From COE1 sp965114465 (GTDB lineage Bacteria > Bacillota > Clostridia > Lachnospirales > Lachnospiraceae), in the NCBI GenBank assembly GCA_965114465.1, contig CBCOYO010000001.1, forward strand, positions 1-64,000: 64,000 bases of DNA, written 5' to 3'. The notes below the pieces were generated by a model. The model saw only the letters and a list, made by a program, of their open reading frames with translations, was not told the origin of the DNA and did no database searches. The position numbers and the translations under genes were made by a program. Each line of letters begins with the position of its first letter. The first letter of the stretch is position 1. Positions 33,455 through 44,100 of this stretch are shown one piece after another.

Positions 33455-36400
33455 TTATTTATCGGACTTATTCATCGGACGTGCTGTAATTTTAAAGCTT
33501 ACGGTCTTTGTTCCGCCACAGTTTTCGCTGATGCCGCGGATTGTAATTTTTGCACTGCCTTTCTTGATGTTTTTCGTGCATTCTACAATTTCAAATTCCT
33601 CTGGCTTTAATTCTTCTGTACTACCTTTCAATGTAATATGAATCTTCTCTTTCGCTGGTACTACTGGATTTCCTGTGTACTGCTGCTCGTCTATTCTAAT
33701 AGTCGCTTTTGCTAGGTTCATTTCATTTGTAATAATACGGAATATTGCGGAAACTTTGCCCTGATAATTGCCCACGCCTTCTACGGTAACTTTAATCCTG
33801 CTGTTGACTGTCAGCGTATCCGAAAGCGTTTTATCATTTTCATCAGTATATGGATTTTCCGCAGCAATTACAAAATCGGTTTTATTCTTCAGTTTCTTTC
33901 CATCCAAGTCTGTAATCACTGGAATCACTTTATTGTATTTACTAGCATTCTTTTCCAGAATATCTGCTGCAATCGTTGTCTTTTCTAAGGCAGAAAGGTT
34001 CTGTGCAACAATTGTAAGTGGAATATTTTTCATTGTTCCTTTATAATTGCCCTTGCCTTTGATTGTAACGCTTGCAGAAGCGCCGACTTTCTTGTTATTC
34101 TTATAAGATAACGTGTAGTCTATTCCCTGTTTTAAGACAATGGATGTAGTATTGTCTACTTTAAAATATGCGCCTAATTGATCGTCTGTCAGTTTGCTGC
34201 CGCCTTTTGCATATGGTATCTCGCCATTGACTGCGTTGCTGTCTGCTTTCATATTGTAGATAAATTTGCCGTCTACATTCGTAGATATATCAAAAGCAGT
34301 TATCTTAAAGGTCTTTTTGACCGTTCCGGTATAACCGTTTTTGCCTGTTACAATCACGGTTGCAGTTCCAACATTCGTGTTGTTTTGGTAGGTTACTTGA
34401 TAATTCTTTTTCTCAGCGCCTGAAGCGGTTACTTCTACCTCCGGCGTTTGCGGTTTTCCTGTGTATACAAGACCCGTTTTTGGTACATCTTTTAAGATTA
34501 CTTGATTTGCTTTTAATGGCGTGCCTGTAATCTTAAAGGAAGTTGTCTTTTCGCCGAAATAGGTAGTTCCGTTTCCTCGAACAGTAATCGTTGCTGTTTC
34601 GCCAGCTTCGGTGTGTACCTCGTCGTAGATAATTGTATATTCTGTCCCCTCTGTTAGTAAATTTTTACCATATTTTACAGTTATCTGCGGTTTCAGAACC
34701 TTACCTTTACCGGGGATTTCACTGGGTTGATATACCATTTCTGCTTTTGCAATTTTGCTAATGCTTGCCTTGCTCATTAAGAATGCATTATCTTTATTGA
34801 CCAGTGTTATATTAATTGTTTTCTTCCCTATGAAATTTTTATTCGTACCATCGGTAATATTTACCTTATATACTGTAGAATGCTCTCCTGGTGTTACTCC
34901 ATCGGTTCCAGGATTCTCATAAGCTACTGTATAGTCCTTCTTCGCTTTCAGTGTTTTACCATTAAATTTCACTATAGGCTTTAGTGCTATTTGCTTTGTA
35001 TTATTTGATGCCACTGCTGCATACAAGTCTGCAATTTCAAGTGTTGCAATATCAATTGCATCAATCATAAATTCTACTGGAATAGACTCCGAATAATTGC
35101 CCTTTCCTTTAATCGTGACAGATGCTGAACCTGCGTTTGTGTTATTCTGGTAAGCTACAGTATAATCTGTTTTTTCCTTGAGCAAGGTCTTTCCATCATA
35201 TACAAGTATTGTAGGTTTGAGTGCTTTTCCAGTGTATGCAATGTGATATTTTTTATCACTGCCAAGTGTTAATCCAGAATTTGGCGCCCATGCTGTCCAT
35301 AGACCTTCTTTCACAGTTGCTAATGCATCTACCGCCTTTTGCAGATCGCTTGCTGCTTTTTGGATTTCATCTAATGATGCATTAGGATTTCCTGCTACTA
35401 TTTTTGCTGCACGAAGTGCCTCCTCAAACGTTGCCCAGCTTTCGTCTGTATAATTACCTTTTTCTAAGTTCTCATACTTTTCTATCAATACTTTCAGCGC
35501 TTTTGCTTCTTCCTCTACACTGACTAGTTGATTGTATGCTTTGTCTAATTGGTTTCTTGCATTATCCACCTCTGTTTGCGTCGCCTTATCATTTGCCAAA
35601 ACTGCTTTTGCTTCTTCTAATGCAACAGTAAACGCTTTCCAGCTTTCTGCAGTATAGCTGCCCTGACCTTTATTCAATATCTCGTCACAGGTCACAATCA
35701 GCGCTTTTAGCTTTCCTTTATCTACAGTTCCCTCTGGTACTTTCAATGCATCGTATGCATCTATTAAATCTTGTTCTGCCTTGTCAATTTCTGCTTGGGT
35801 CGCATCGGATTTGTCTACAATTACTTTTGCTGCATTTAACGCATCCTCAAATACTTTCCAGCTTTCATCTGTATAATCGCCCTTTTCAATATTGATATAT
35901 TTATCAATTAATAACTTTAAAGAACCCGTATCTGGTTTTTCCGTAGCAAGCCCTTTTTGTGCCACCTCTAATTTGCTCTTGGCATTGTCAACATCTTCTT
36001 GTGTCGCTTCTTTATTGTCACGCACGTCTTTTGCTTTGTTTAATGCATCTGTAAACGCTTTCCAACTCTCTTCTGTATAGTTGCCCTGCCCTTTGTTGAA
36101 TATTTCATCACAAGTTACAATCAACGCTTTTAACTTGCCCTTGTCTACAACGCCTTCTGGTACTTTCAAACCATCTAATGCCTTTTGCAAATCTTCAACT
36201 GCTTTATTTACTTCCTCCTGTGTTGCATCTGTCTTTTGCAAAACAGCATTCGCCAAATCTAATTCTGCTATAAATGCCTGCCAGCTCTCATCCGTGTAAC
36301 TGTCTTGTCCCTGATCCTGTATTATCTCACATTTGTCAATTAACGCTTGCAGATTCTGTTTATCCACAGATTCACTGCCTGATTTTAACGCATTATGCGC

Positions 36401-39400
36401 ATTCTCTAATTTTACTCTGGCATTGCTTAATTCTACTGCTGTAACTTCTGGATTCTTCAAGATTACTTTTGCGTCTTCCAAAGCCGTTGTAAATGCTGTC
36501 CAGCTTTCATCAGAATAATCGTCTATTTTTCCTTGATCGAATGTGATTTGGCATTGATCAATTAAACTTAGAAGTTTCTGTTTTTCAACAGCAACATCAT
36601 CACTTTCTGATTCTCCCTTTACCAGTATCATCGCGGATATCGGCGCAACTTTTACCTTGCCGTCTGTTATGGATTCCAATATTTCTGTACCTGCTTTTTC
36701 AGCATTTACGCAGATATTCCATGTACCTTCGGCAATGCCGTACATACTATTGTTTTCATCGGTTTTCTGGTATAAATCAACTTCCTTCTCTGCATTGGTT
36801 GCATTAAAGATAATTACAATACCATCCGAAACTTCTCCTGCAATTTGTTCTTTTCCATTGATAACAAACATAATTACTTCATAGGTAATCCAATGGTACT
36901 TCACATTTTGTTTTACTGCCTCCGCAGTTGTCAAGCGCAGTGCAGCGTGATTTTTACGAAATGCAATTAAACCTTTATAGTAATCTCTTGTCTTTTGGTA
37001 TTCTTCTTTATTAAGATTTGACCATTTTATACTGTTAATCGAATCGGGAGATTTATAACTGTTATGGTCAATATTTCCGTTCTCATCTTTCTTCTCTCTT
37101 AATAGTTCCTCACCTGCATGAATCAGTGGGATTCCTTGCGCAGTCAGGTAAATTGCTGCTGCGAGGTTATTCATCTTAATCACGTCTTCTGGCGAATTTG
37201 TCTTGCCTGCCGTCGCATCCAGCTTATCCTTCAAGGTATAATTGTCATGACAGGAAGCATAATTTACGATCTGTGTCGGGGTCGAACTCCATCCTGCCAG
37301 CGCACGGAAGCAGTTTGCCATTGGTTCTTCCTGTCCTGTCAAACCTGATACAAAGCCTAAATCGGTTTCATTATTTCCGCCTTTTAATAAATCACGGATA
37401 CCATCACTAAAGTAAGCAAATAGTGGTGTTTTTGAAGCGTTTGCTTGTGTTGCCATTGTATAACCATCTTTGCTTACCTCGGTAGGAAGTGTCCAGCCTT
37501 CACCATAAAATACTACATTGGGGTGCTTTTCATGCACTGTATTAACCACTTCGTTAATTGTTTCGGTATCCAGCAGCCCCACCAAATCAAAGCGGAAACC
37601 GTCGATATGATACTCATCTGCCCAGTAATTTACAGAATCCACAATGTACTTCTTTACCATTGCACGCTCGGATGCTGTATCGTTGCCACACCCAGAACCG
37701 TTGGAATACGTACCATCCTCTTTTGTTCTGGAAAAATATTGCGGAACAATCTGGTTAAAGCAGAATTTATCGGCATCGTAGACATGATTGTATACAACAT
37801 CCATAATGACATTGATTTTGTTGTCATGCAGTGTCTTTACCATCTGCTTCATCTCTTTTACGCGGACTTCACCGTCGTATGGGTCTGTTGAATACGATCC
37901 TTCCGGTACGTTGTAATTCTTGGGATCATAGCCCCAATTGTACTGCGGCGTATCCAGCTTTGTTTCGTCCACTGTTGCATAATCGTAAGACGGGAGCAAA
38001 TGAATATGTGTCACGCCCAAATCTTTTAGATAATCTAGTCCTGTCGCCTGCCCTGTTTTATTGGTTGTGCCTTCCTGGGTCAATCCTAAGAATTTTCCCT
38101 GCCATTCTGGTTTAATACCAGATGATTCATCAATCGAAAAATCCCTTACATGCAGTTCATAGATCACCGAATCCGTATAAGACATTCCTGCATTCGGGCT
38201 GACATCCTCCGCCCAGCCTTCGGGATCGGCATAACTCAAATTGGTAATCATTGCGCGGTCGCCGTTTACGCCGGTGGTTCTGGCATATGGGTCACAGGCT
38301 TCTGTTGTTTTTCCATTGATTGTCACCGAATAGGTATAATAAACAGCATAATAATTTCCCATGGCTTCTGCTGACCAGACACCTTTATCCCCTTCCGTCA
38401 TGGAAATGGTCTGCTGTAAAACGCCTTTTCCAACTTCTCCATTAGTATATAATTTCACTTTCACGTTATCTGCCGTTGGCGCCCATACCTTAAATGTGGT
38501 CTTTTGTGGTGTCCAGGTTGCACCAAGATCATTTCCTGTATAAGTAAATGCGTCTTCAAATTCCGGAGAAGAATATAACGTACGCAATGGTTCCAGAACA
38601 AATCTATAATCATATCCGTCAAAAGAAATCAAATAGCTTTTTACCATTGCTTTAATACTTGACAGGTTTTCTTCTGGCTCAATCGTATATTCTTTTTGAC
38701 TAGAGGATGCTGTCACGCTATTTATGGCAATTTCTGCATTATCCGAACGTTTGATTGCAAATACAGTGTCTGCATCTTCATCTATCGGATTCCCAGTGAC
38801 CACCTTGATACTGTTTATTTTCTTATCATAATCTATGGAACAAATTTTAACGCCTTTAAGAATATCATCTCCTAATTCTTCATGAACCTCATCTTTACCA
38901 GACTCCACATAACAGTCAATTGTGCCGGATAAGATTTGCGACAGGTCTATATAACGGTTCAACTCTTTATTGGGATCTTTTTCTACCCAATCGTTGTCAC
39001 CCTCACTTTTACGGATTATATAGCCAAATCTGCTATTCTTACGTCCATTTAAGGAAATCGTGGCTACCATTTCACTGCTTTCTTCTTTAAAATCATATCT
39101 TGCACCATTTTGTCCTTCTGTGCCTTCCGTCCATACCCAGACATTCCAGTTCTGATAATTTCCGTCAGGTCTGGAATAATGCAGTCTTATTGTGATTTCA
39201 TTTTTGTCTTCTACGACTTTGATTTCAAATGTTATAGTTGCTATTCCATCTGTTTCTGTTGCTGTTAATTCAATCGTCTTTTCTGCAAAGTCTTTTGCTA
39301 CTGTAATTTGTTTGTTGTCATCATCTAATGTTACACCAGTAACCTCTGCCATTGTATAGGTAACATCGACTTCAACCGCAGTTCCGTCTTCTGTTCCTTT

Positions 39401-41035
39401 TGTCAGCTTTGCCGGAAGGGTTGTGGTTGTTCCTTTTGCAATGGTCAGTTCTGGCGGATTTAAGCCTTCTTGAACGGGGAAAGGATTTGCTGTGTGAACA
39501 CCATTATTCTCTCCTGTTCCATGAACATACCATAATTCTACTTCATTACCAGTTTCGATTTTGTATTCTCTATCTTTATCATCTTGTCCGTCCGTATATA
39601 AGCCTGCATTTACCCTTCCCATAAAACCTAGGTGCTGATATGGAACTGTAAAGGTAGCTGTCCACCACTTTCTACCCTCGGCATCGTTCTTTGAACTGTC
39701 AAAGCTAAAATCCTTGCTTGCGGCTGGATATGCGCCAGCATTTTGTATGCTCTTATCCCATACATGTAAATCTGGCGTTTTGTTTTCTTCTGCATCAGGA
39801 TTATAGTAGTGAATTGTATATTGATATGTTTCTGTACTTGGTACATAGAGTCCACTATTATAATTACTTGATGTTTCATTTTCTCGAATAGAGATTAAAT
39901 TATTGGGATCAAGAATCCAATCATTGCCCACAACGAACTTATATGTATATTCGCCGGGATCTAATGTCATTTCACAGAAAAATACTCCATTTGAATCCTT
40001 CTGCATTTCTACTGCATTAGTACCCCAATCCGTCATAGTTCCTGCAACTTTTACACTCGTTGCAAAATCGTTCTTATAGCGAAATGTTACTTTTCTATTT
40101 TCTCCTATCTCTGGACTGATTATTTCCGTTTTAGAGAGTATAGCTTTCTTTTTATATTCTCCGTTTTCTTGAATCTCACCATCTATCCAGACCCAAAGTT
40201 CATATATACTTTCTGTAAATTCATCTGATGGAATAATAATATCTTGTGTTTTTCCCCCCTGATCATTATGAAAAAGAAAAGCAAAACCACTGTCTTTCGA
40301 TTTTTCCAGTTTCAGGGTATAATATCCATTTTCATCCTTTTCTTGTTCTATACCTGGCCAATTTGTACCATCAGTTGCCCAGTTAGTTCCATCATGATTA
40401 GCATAATGTGCTAAAACGCTTCCCCATCCCAGAGAATTCTTAAAATGTATAATAACCTCTACCTGTTCGCCGACTTTATTATCGTCTGCATCATTCTCGT
40501 CTGCTTCTTCGGTAGTTTCTACTTCTGTCTTTGTTTCAACAGCTTCCGTTGTTTCCTCAATTTTGCTGTTTTCTTCTAACTTTTCATTTTCATCTGATTC
40601 TATTGTTGATTCTTGAGTCTTATTTTCATCCGATTCTGTTGTTCCTTCTGTATTCTTATCCTCGTCGGATTCTGTTGTTTCTGTTGATTCCTGTGTCTTT
40701 ACGCTGTCATCTGATTCAGTGCTTTCTGTTTCCTTGCTTTCACTCGTCTTTGAAGTTTCTTCTGTGTCCTCTTCTGATTTGCTGTCTTCTTTATCGCTGT
40801 TTACAGTACTTTCATTATCTTCGCCTTTATCTGCGGTTCGTTCTGTTTTGTCAGAACTATCTGTAGACTTTTCTATTGACTGCTCCGTAGATTCATCCAT
40901 AGAATTTTCTGCCGCCCATACAGTAGACTGCATACCTTGCGTGACTTGTATATTGGAAATAACCATGACAAATACCAGCATAAGGCTGAATATGCTGTTT
41001 CCTAAGTTGCGCTTCCTTCTACCTTTTCGTCCCAT
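33455..41035 (-). CDS. Giant secreted type I pullulanase (GH13_14) with starch-binding and FIVAR repeats
   Basis: A 2526-aa exported enzyme cutting alpha-1,6 branches of starch or pullulan. The start at 41035 has AGGAG six bases upstream; the signal peptide ends near TVWAAENS. In order: a Ser/Thr/Glu-rich linker to about 190; a CBM26-like domain (VIIHFKNSLGWGS, about 193-290); a CBM48/glycogen-binding-like domain (VTFRYKNDFATSVKVAGTM, about 318-400); two CBM41/PUD domains (about 405-510 and 610-720); a CBM48; and the GH13 barrel (about 950-1470) with YNWGYDPKNYNVPEGSYS, DGFRFDLVG (nucleophile near 1148), FYGEGW (acid) and ASCHDNY. Six FIVAR repeats (about 1480-1910) and several MBG-like repeats (to the end) follow. 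No LPXTG or dockerin is visible. It is paralogous and adjacent to the larger enzyme upstream. Confidence 0.93.
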   Translation of the reverse strand: MGRKGRRKRNLGNSIFSLMLVFVMVISNIQVTQGMQSTVWAAENSMDESTEQSIEKSTDSSDKTERTADKGEDNESTVNSDKEDSKSEEDTEETSKTSESKETESTESDDSVKTQESTETTESDEDKNTEGTTESDENKTQESTIESDENEKLEENSKIEETTEAVETKTEVETTEEADENDADDNKVGEQVEVIIHFKNSLGWGSVLAHYANHDGTNWATDGTNWPGIEQEKDENGYYTLKLEKSKDSGFAFLFHNDQGGKTQDIIIPSDEFTESIYELWVWIDGEIQENGEYKKKAILSKTEIISPEIGENRKVTFRYKNDFATSVKVAGTMTDWGTNAVEMQKDSNGVFFCEMTLDPGEYTYKFVVGNDWILDPNNLISIRENETSSNYNSGLYVPSTETYQYTIHYYNPDAEENKTPDLHVWDKSIQNAGAYPAASKDFSFDSSKNDAEGRKWWTATFTVPYQHLGFMGRVNAGLYTDGQDDKDREYKIETGNEVELWYVHGTGENNGVHTANPFPVQEGLNPPELTIAKGTTTTLPAKLTKGTEDGTAVEVDVTYTMAEVTGVTLDDDNKQITVAKDFAEKTIELTATETDGIATITFEIKVVEDKNEITIRLHYSRPDGNYQNWNVWVWTEGTEGQNGARYDFKEESSEMVATISLNGRKNSRFGYIIRKSEGDNDWVEKDPNKELNRYIDLSQILSGTIDCYVESGKDEVHEELGDDILKGVKICSIDYDKKINSIKVVTGNPIDEDADTVFAIKRSDNAEIAINSVTASSSQKEYTIEPEENLSSIKAMVKSYLISFDGYDYRFVLEPLRTLYSSPEFEDAFTYTGNDLGATWTPQKTTFKVWAPTADNVKVKLYTNGEVGKGVLQQTISMTEGDKGVWSAEAMGNYYAVYYTYSVTINGKTTEACDPYARTTGVNGDRAMITNLSYADPEGWAEDVSPNAGMSYTDSVIYELHVRDFSIDESSGIKPEWQGKFLGLTQEGTTNKTGQATGLDYLKDLGVTHIHLLPSYDYATVDETKLDTPQYNWGYDPKNYNVPEGSYSTDPYDGEVRVKEMKQMVKTLHDNKINVIMDVVYNHVYDADKFCFNQIVPQYFSRTKEDGTYSNGSGCGNDTASERAMVKKYIVDSVNYWADEYHIDGFRFDLVGLLDTETINEVVNTVHEKHPNVVFYGEGWTLPTEVSKDGYTMATQANASKTPLFAYFSDGIRDLLKGGNNETDLGFVSGLTGQEEPMANCFRALAGWSSTPTQIVNYASCHDNYTLKDKLDATAGKTNSPEDVIKMNNLAAAIYLTAQGIPLIHAGEELLREKKDENGNIDHNSYKSPDSINSIKWSNLNKEEYQKTRDYYKGLIAFRKNHAALRLTTAEAVKQNVKYHWITYEVIMFVINGKEQIAGEVSDGIVIIFNATNAEKEVDLYQKTDENNSMYGIAEGTWNICVNAEKAGTEILESITDGKVKVAPISAMILVKGESESDDVAVEKQKLLSLIDQCQITFDQGKIDDYSDESWTAFTTALEDAKVILKNPEVTAVELSNARVKLENAHNALKSGSESVDKQNLQALIDKCEIIQDQGQDSYTDESWQAFIAELDLANAVLQKTDATQEEVNKAVEDLQKALDGLKVPEGVVDKGKLKALIVTCDEIFNKGQGNYTEESWKAFTDALNKAKDVRDNKEATQEDVDNAKSKLEVAQKGLATEKPDTGSLKLLIDKYINIEKGDYTDESWKVFEDALNAAKVIVDKSDATQAEIDKAEQDLIDAYDALKVPEGTVDKGKLKALIVTCDEILNKGQGSYTAESWKAFTVALEEAKAVLANDKATQTEVDNARNQLDKAYNQLVSVEEEAKALKVLIEKYENLEKGNYTDESWATFEEALRAAKIVAGNPNASLDEIQKAASDLQKAVDALATVKEGLWTAWAPNSGLTLGSDKKYHIAYTGKALKPTILVYDGKTLLKEKTDYTVAYQNNTNAGSASVTIKGKGNYSESIPVEFMIDAIDIATLEIADLYAAVASNNTKQIALKPIVKFNGKTLKAKKDYTVAYENPGTDGVTPGEHSTVYKVNITDGTNKNFIGKKTINITLVNKDNAFLMSKASISKIAKAEMVYQPSEIPGKGKVLKPQITVKYGKNLLTEGTEYTIIYDEVHTEAGETATITVRGNGTTYFGEKTTSFKITGTPLKANQVILKDVPKTGLVYTGKPQTPEVEVTASGAEKKNYQVTYQNNTNVGTATVIVTGKNGYTGTVKKTFKITAFDISTNVDGKFIYNMKADSNAVNGEIPYAKGGSKLTDDQLGAYFKVDNTTSIVLKQGIDYTLSYKNNKKVGASASVTIKGKGNYKGTMKNIPLTIVAQNLSALEKTTIAADILEKNASKYNKVIPVITDLDGKKLKNKTDFVIAAENPYTDENDKTLSDTLTVNSRIKVTVEGVGNYQGKVSAIFRIITNEMNLAKATIRIDEQQYTGNPVVPAKEKIHITLKGSTEELKPEEFEIVECTKNIKKGSAKITIRGISENCGGTKTVSFKITARPMNKSDK

Positions 41036-41071
41036 AGTTTTCTCCTTTCTAAAAAAACTCCTGTTCCAAAA

Positions 41072-41106
41072 CCCCATACTAGAAAACATGTCTTTCCAGT
41101 ACGGGG
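41072..41106 (-). terminator. Hairpin between the two amylase genes
   Basis: On the minus strand CCCCGTACTGGA pairs with TCTAGTATGGGG (with G-T pairs), followed by TTTTGG. The short T run suggests partial termination, so the second gene may be expressed by read-through; no separate promoter is evident in the 80-bp gap. Confidence 0.6.
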
Positions 41107-41115
41107 CCTTTTGTT

Positions 41116-44100
41116 TTAGCTGTTCATAGGTTGTGCCGTAATTTTAAATGTAACTGTTTTTGTTCCGCCGTATTCACCAAGTCCATGAATCGTCAGTTTT
41201 GCAGTACCCTTTTTAATATTGTTAGAATATTCTACGATTTCATAATCATCATTGCTCAACGTTCCGTTTAAGGTAACACGAATCGCATTTTTATCTGGTC
41301 GAATCGCGCTGCCTGTATAAATATATGGATTGCCATTATTTATTGTTACAGACGCCTTTGCAATATTCTTTTCTTTTGCAATTACTCTAAACTCTGTTGT
41401 TATACTTCCTGTATAATTGTTACCATACGCTTTTGCTGTAAGCTTCACTATTGTGTTTACACTTGGAATTCCAGAAGTCTGGTTATCCCCATAAACGCAT
41501 GCACATTTAAAATCAATATTATTTTTCAGCTTTTTGCCATCCAAATCGGTAATAACAGGAACTACCTTATAAAAGTTCTTCGCTTTAGCTTCAACAATAT
41601 CCGCTGCTGTAATCTGTAATTTGCTTAAATTCTGCGGCGTTATTGTAAAAGCGATATCTTTGATTGTTCCTTTGAAATTACCCTTTCCTTTGATGCTAAA
41701 CATTGCTGATGCGCCTGCTGCCTTGTTATTCTTATATGTCAGAGTAAAGTCTTTTCCTTGCTGTAATTGCTCTGCCTTAATAAATGTTCCCTTGTCGTCT
41801 TTTAGGTTAAAGCGTGCACTGAAGTCTTTGTCAGAAAGTTTCGCGCCACCCTTTGCATATGGTACTGAAATGTTTGATGCATATATAAAATTCTTGTTCG
41901 TATTTGTAGAAATATCAAACGGTGTTATCTTAAATGTCTTCTTAACCGTTCCGGAATAACCCTTTCTGCCTGTTACAATTACAGTTGCTTTACCAGCATT
42001 GATGTTATTTAGATATTCCACTTTATACTGTTCATTTTTAGCATCTTGAACATTGATCTTGGGCTCTTGTGCAGTTCCTGTATAAACTACACCTGCCTTG
42101 CCAATATTTGCATCCTCAAAGGATACCATATTTGCTTTTAACGGCGTTCCATTAATCTTAAAGGAAGCTGTCTTTTCTCCTGCGTATCCGCTGTCAAAAT
42201 TCTCACCAATAATTCCTTTTACAACAATTGTTGCTGTTTCTCCGGCTTCCGTATGAACCTTATCATATTCTACTGTATAATGTTCGTTTTCACGCAATGT
42301 CTGCCCTTTATAGATCACAGTAATTGGTGGCTCTAATACTTTACCTTCATTATACTGTTGTGCCGGAATCTTCTTAATGGTTGCTTTACTCATTAAAGGA
42401 ACTTTTGCCTTATCCACAAGAATCATCCGAATGGTTGTTTCCCCTTTGAAGTTCTTGCTGTCTGATTTTGCGGTTAATTTTACTGTATATACCCCTAATT
42501 TCATACCATCACTGGCGCTATCATACGCTGCTGTATAGTCTTTATTCAGCTTCAACGCTTTGCCATTATACTTCACGNNNNNNNNNNCTTCACGACTGGC
42601 TTTAGCGCTACCTGCTTAGTATTATTGGCTGCTACAGCCGCATACAAATCTGCTATTGGAATATTTTTAATGTCTATTTTATCAATTTCAAAGTTTACAG
42701 TACGTGTCAAGTTGTAGTTTCCTTTGCCCTTGATAATTAGACTTGCTGATCCAGCATTTGTATTATTCTTATAACTTACTGTATAATCTACCTTTTCCTT
42801 TAATTGTGTTTCCCCGTCAAATACCTGTATCGCCGGTTTTAATGCCTTACCCGTATAAGCGATATGATATTTTCCGTCTTCGCCAAGCTTTATTCCAGCA
42901 TTCTTATCCCACTTTGTCCAAAGGCCTTTGTGTACTTCTGAAAGTTCTCCGCGTGCCTGATTCAGATTCGTGTATGCCGCATCTACTGCTTTTTGATCTG
43001 CATCTGGTTTTTTCAAAACTGCTTCTGCTTCTTTCAGTGCACTTGTAAATGCTGACCAGCTTTCATCTGTATAACTGCCTTGTCCTTTTGCCCGAATCTC
43101 TTTGCATCTGGAAATCAATGCCTTTAATTTACCAGTGTCCACAGTACCCTCTGGTACTTCCAATCCGTCAAATGCCTTCTTTAATGCATCTACTGCATTG
43201 TCGATCTCATCCTGTCCAACATCTGGTTCTACAATAATTGCCTTTGCCGCTTCTAGTGCATCTGTAAATACTTTCCAGCTTTCGTCTGTATAATTGCCTT
43301 TTTCAATATTTTCATATTCTGCTATCAATTCTTTTAATGTACTTAAATCTGGTTTCTGCTTGGTTAACCCATTATAAGCTGTATCCAACTGGTTGTATGC
43401 TACATCCACGTCAGCCTGCACTGCATCCTGTTTTCCTAAAACCTTCTTTGCTACATCCAATGCTGTTGTAAATACCTTCCAGCTTCCAGCAGTATAGTAT
43501 CCCTGTCCCTGTTCTCTTAATTCGTCACATACTTCTACCAATACTCTTAGCTTTTCTGTGTCTACTTTGCCTTCTGGTACTGCGAGTGCATTATAAGCTA
43601 ACAACAGGTCTTCTTTTGCTTTATTCAGAGAATTTAATGTTGCTGCTTTGTCTTCTGCTGCTTTCTTTGCTGCTTCCAAAGCACTTGTAAATGCATTCCA
43701 GCTTTCGTCTGTATAGTCTGCTTTTTGCAGTTTCTCATAAATTGCAATCATATCCTGCAATTCTTTCCGCAAATGTTCTACTTTCTGCTGTTCATTATCT
43801 CCATAAATAGAATCGTTATCTGCGCCTTCTCCCTTAACCAGAACCATTGCTGATATTGGCGCTACGGTCACTTTACCATCTTTGATTGTATCTAATGCTT
43901 CAATACCTGCATACTTATCATTGATGCAAACTTTCCAATCACCTTTAACAACACCATATTTGTAGAGATCTATCTCTTTTTCAGACTTCGCCGCATTAAA
44001 GATTACCACGATGCCATCCGATACTTCATTCTTGATTCTGTCCTTACCATTGATTACAAACATCATTACTTGCTTGCTAACTTCCTTATATTTTACATTA

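Noticed and set aside
41116..41300. Sortase (LPXTG) anchor at the C-termini of the giant amylases
   Set aside because: Both proteins end in an MBG-like repeat followed by a few residues (TAQPMNS, TARPMNKSDK), without LPxTG, hydrophobic span or basic tail.
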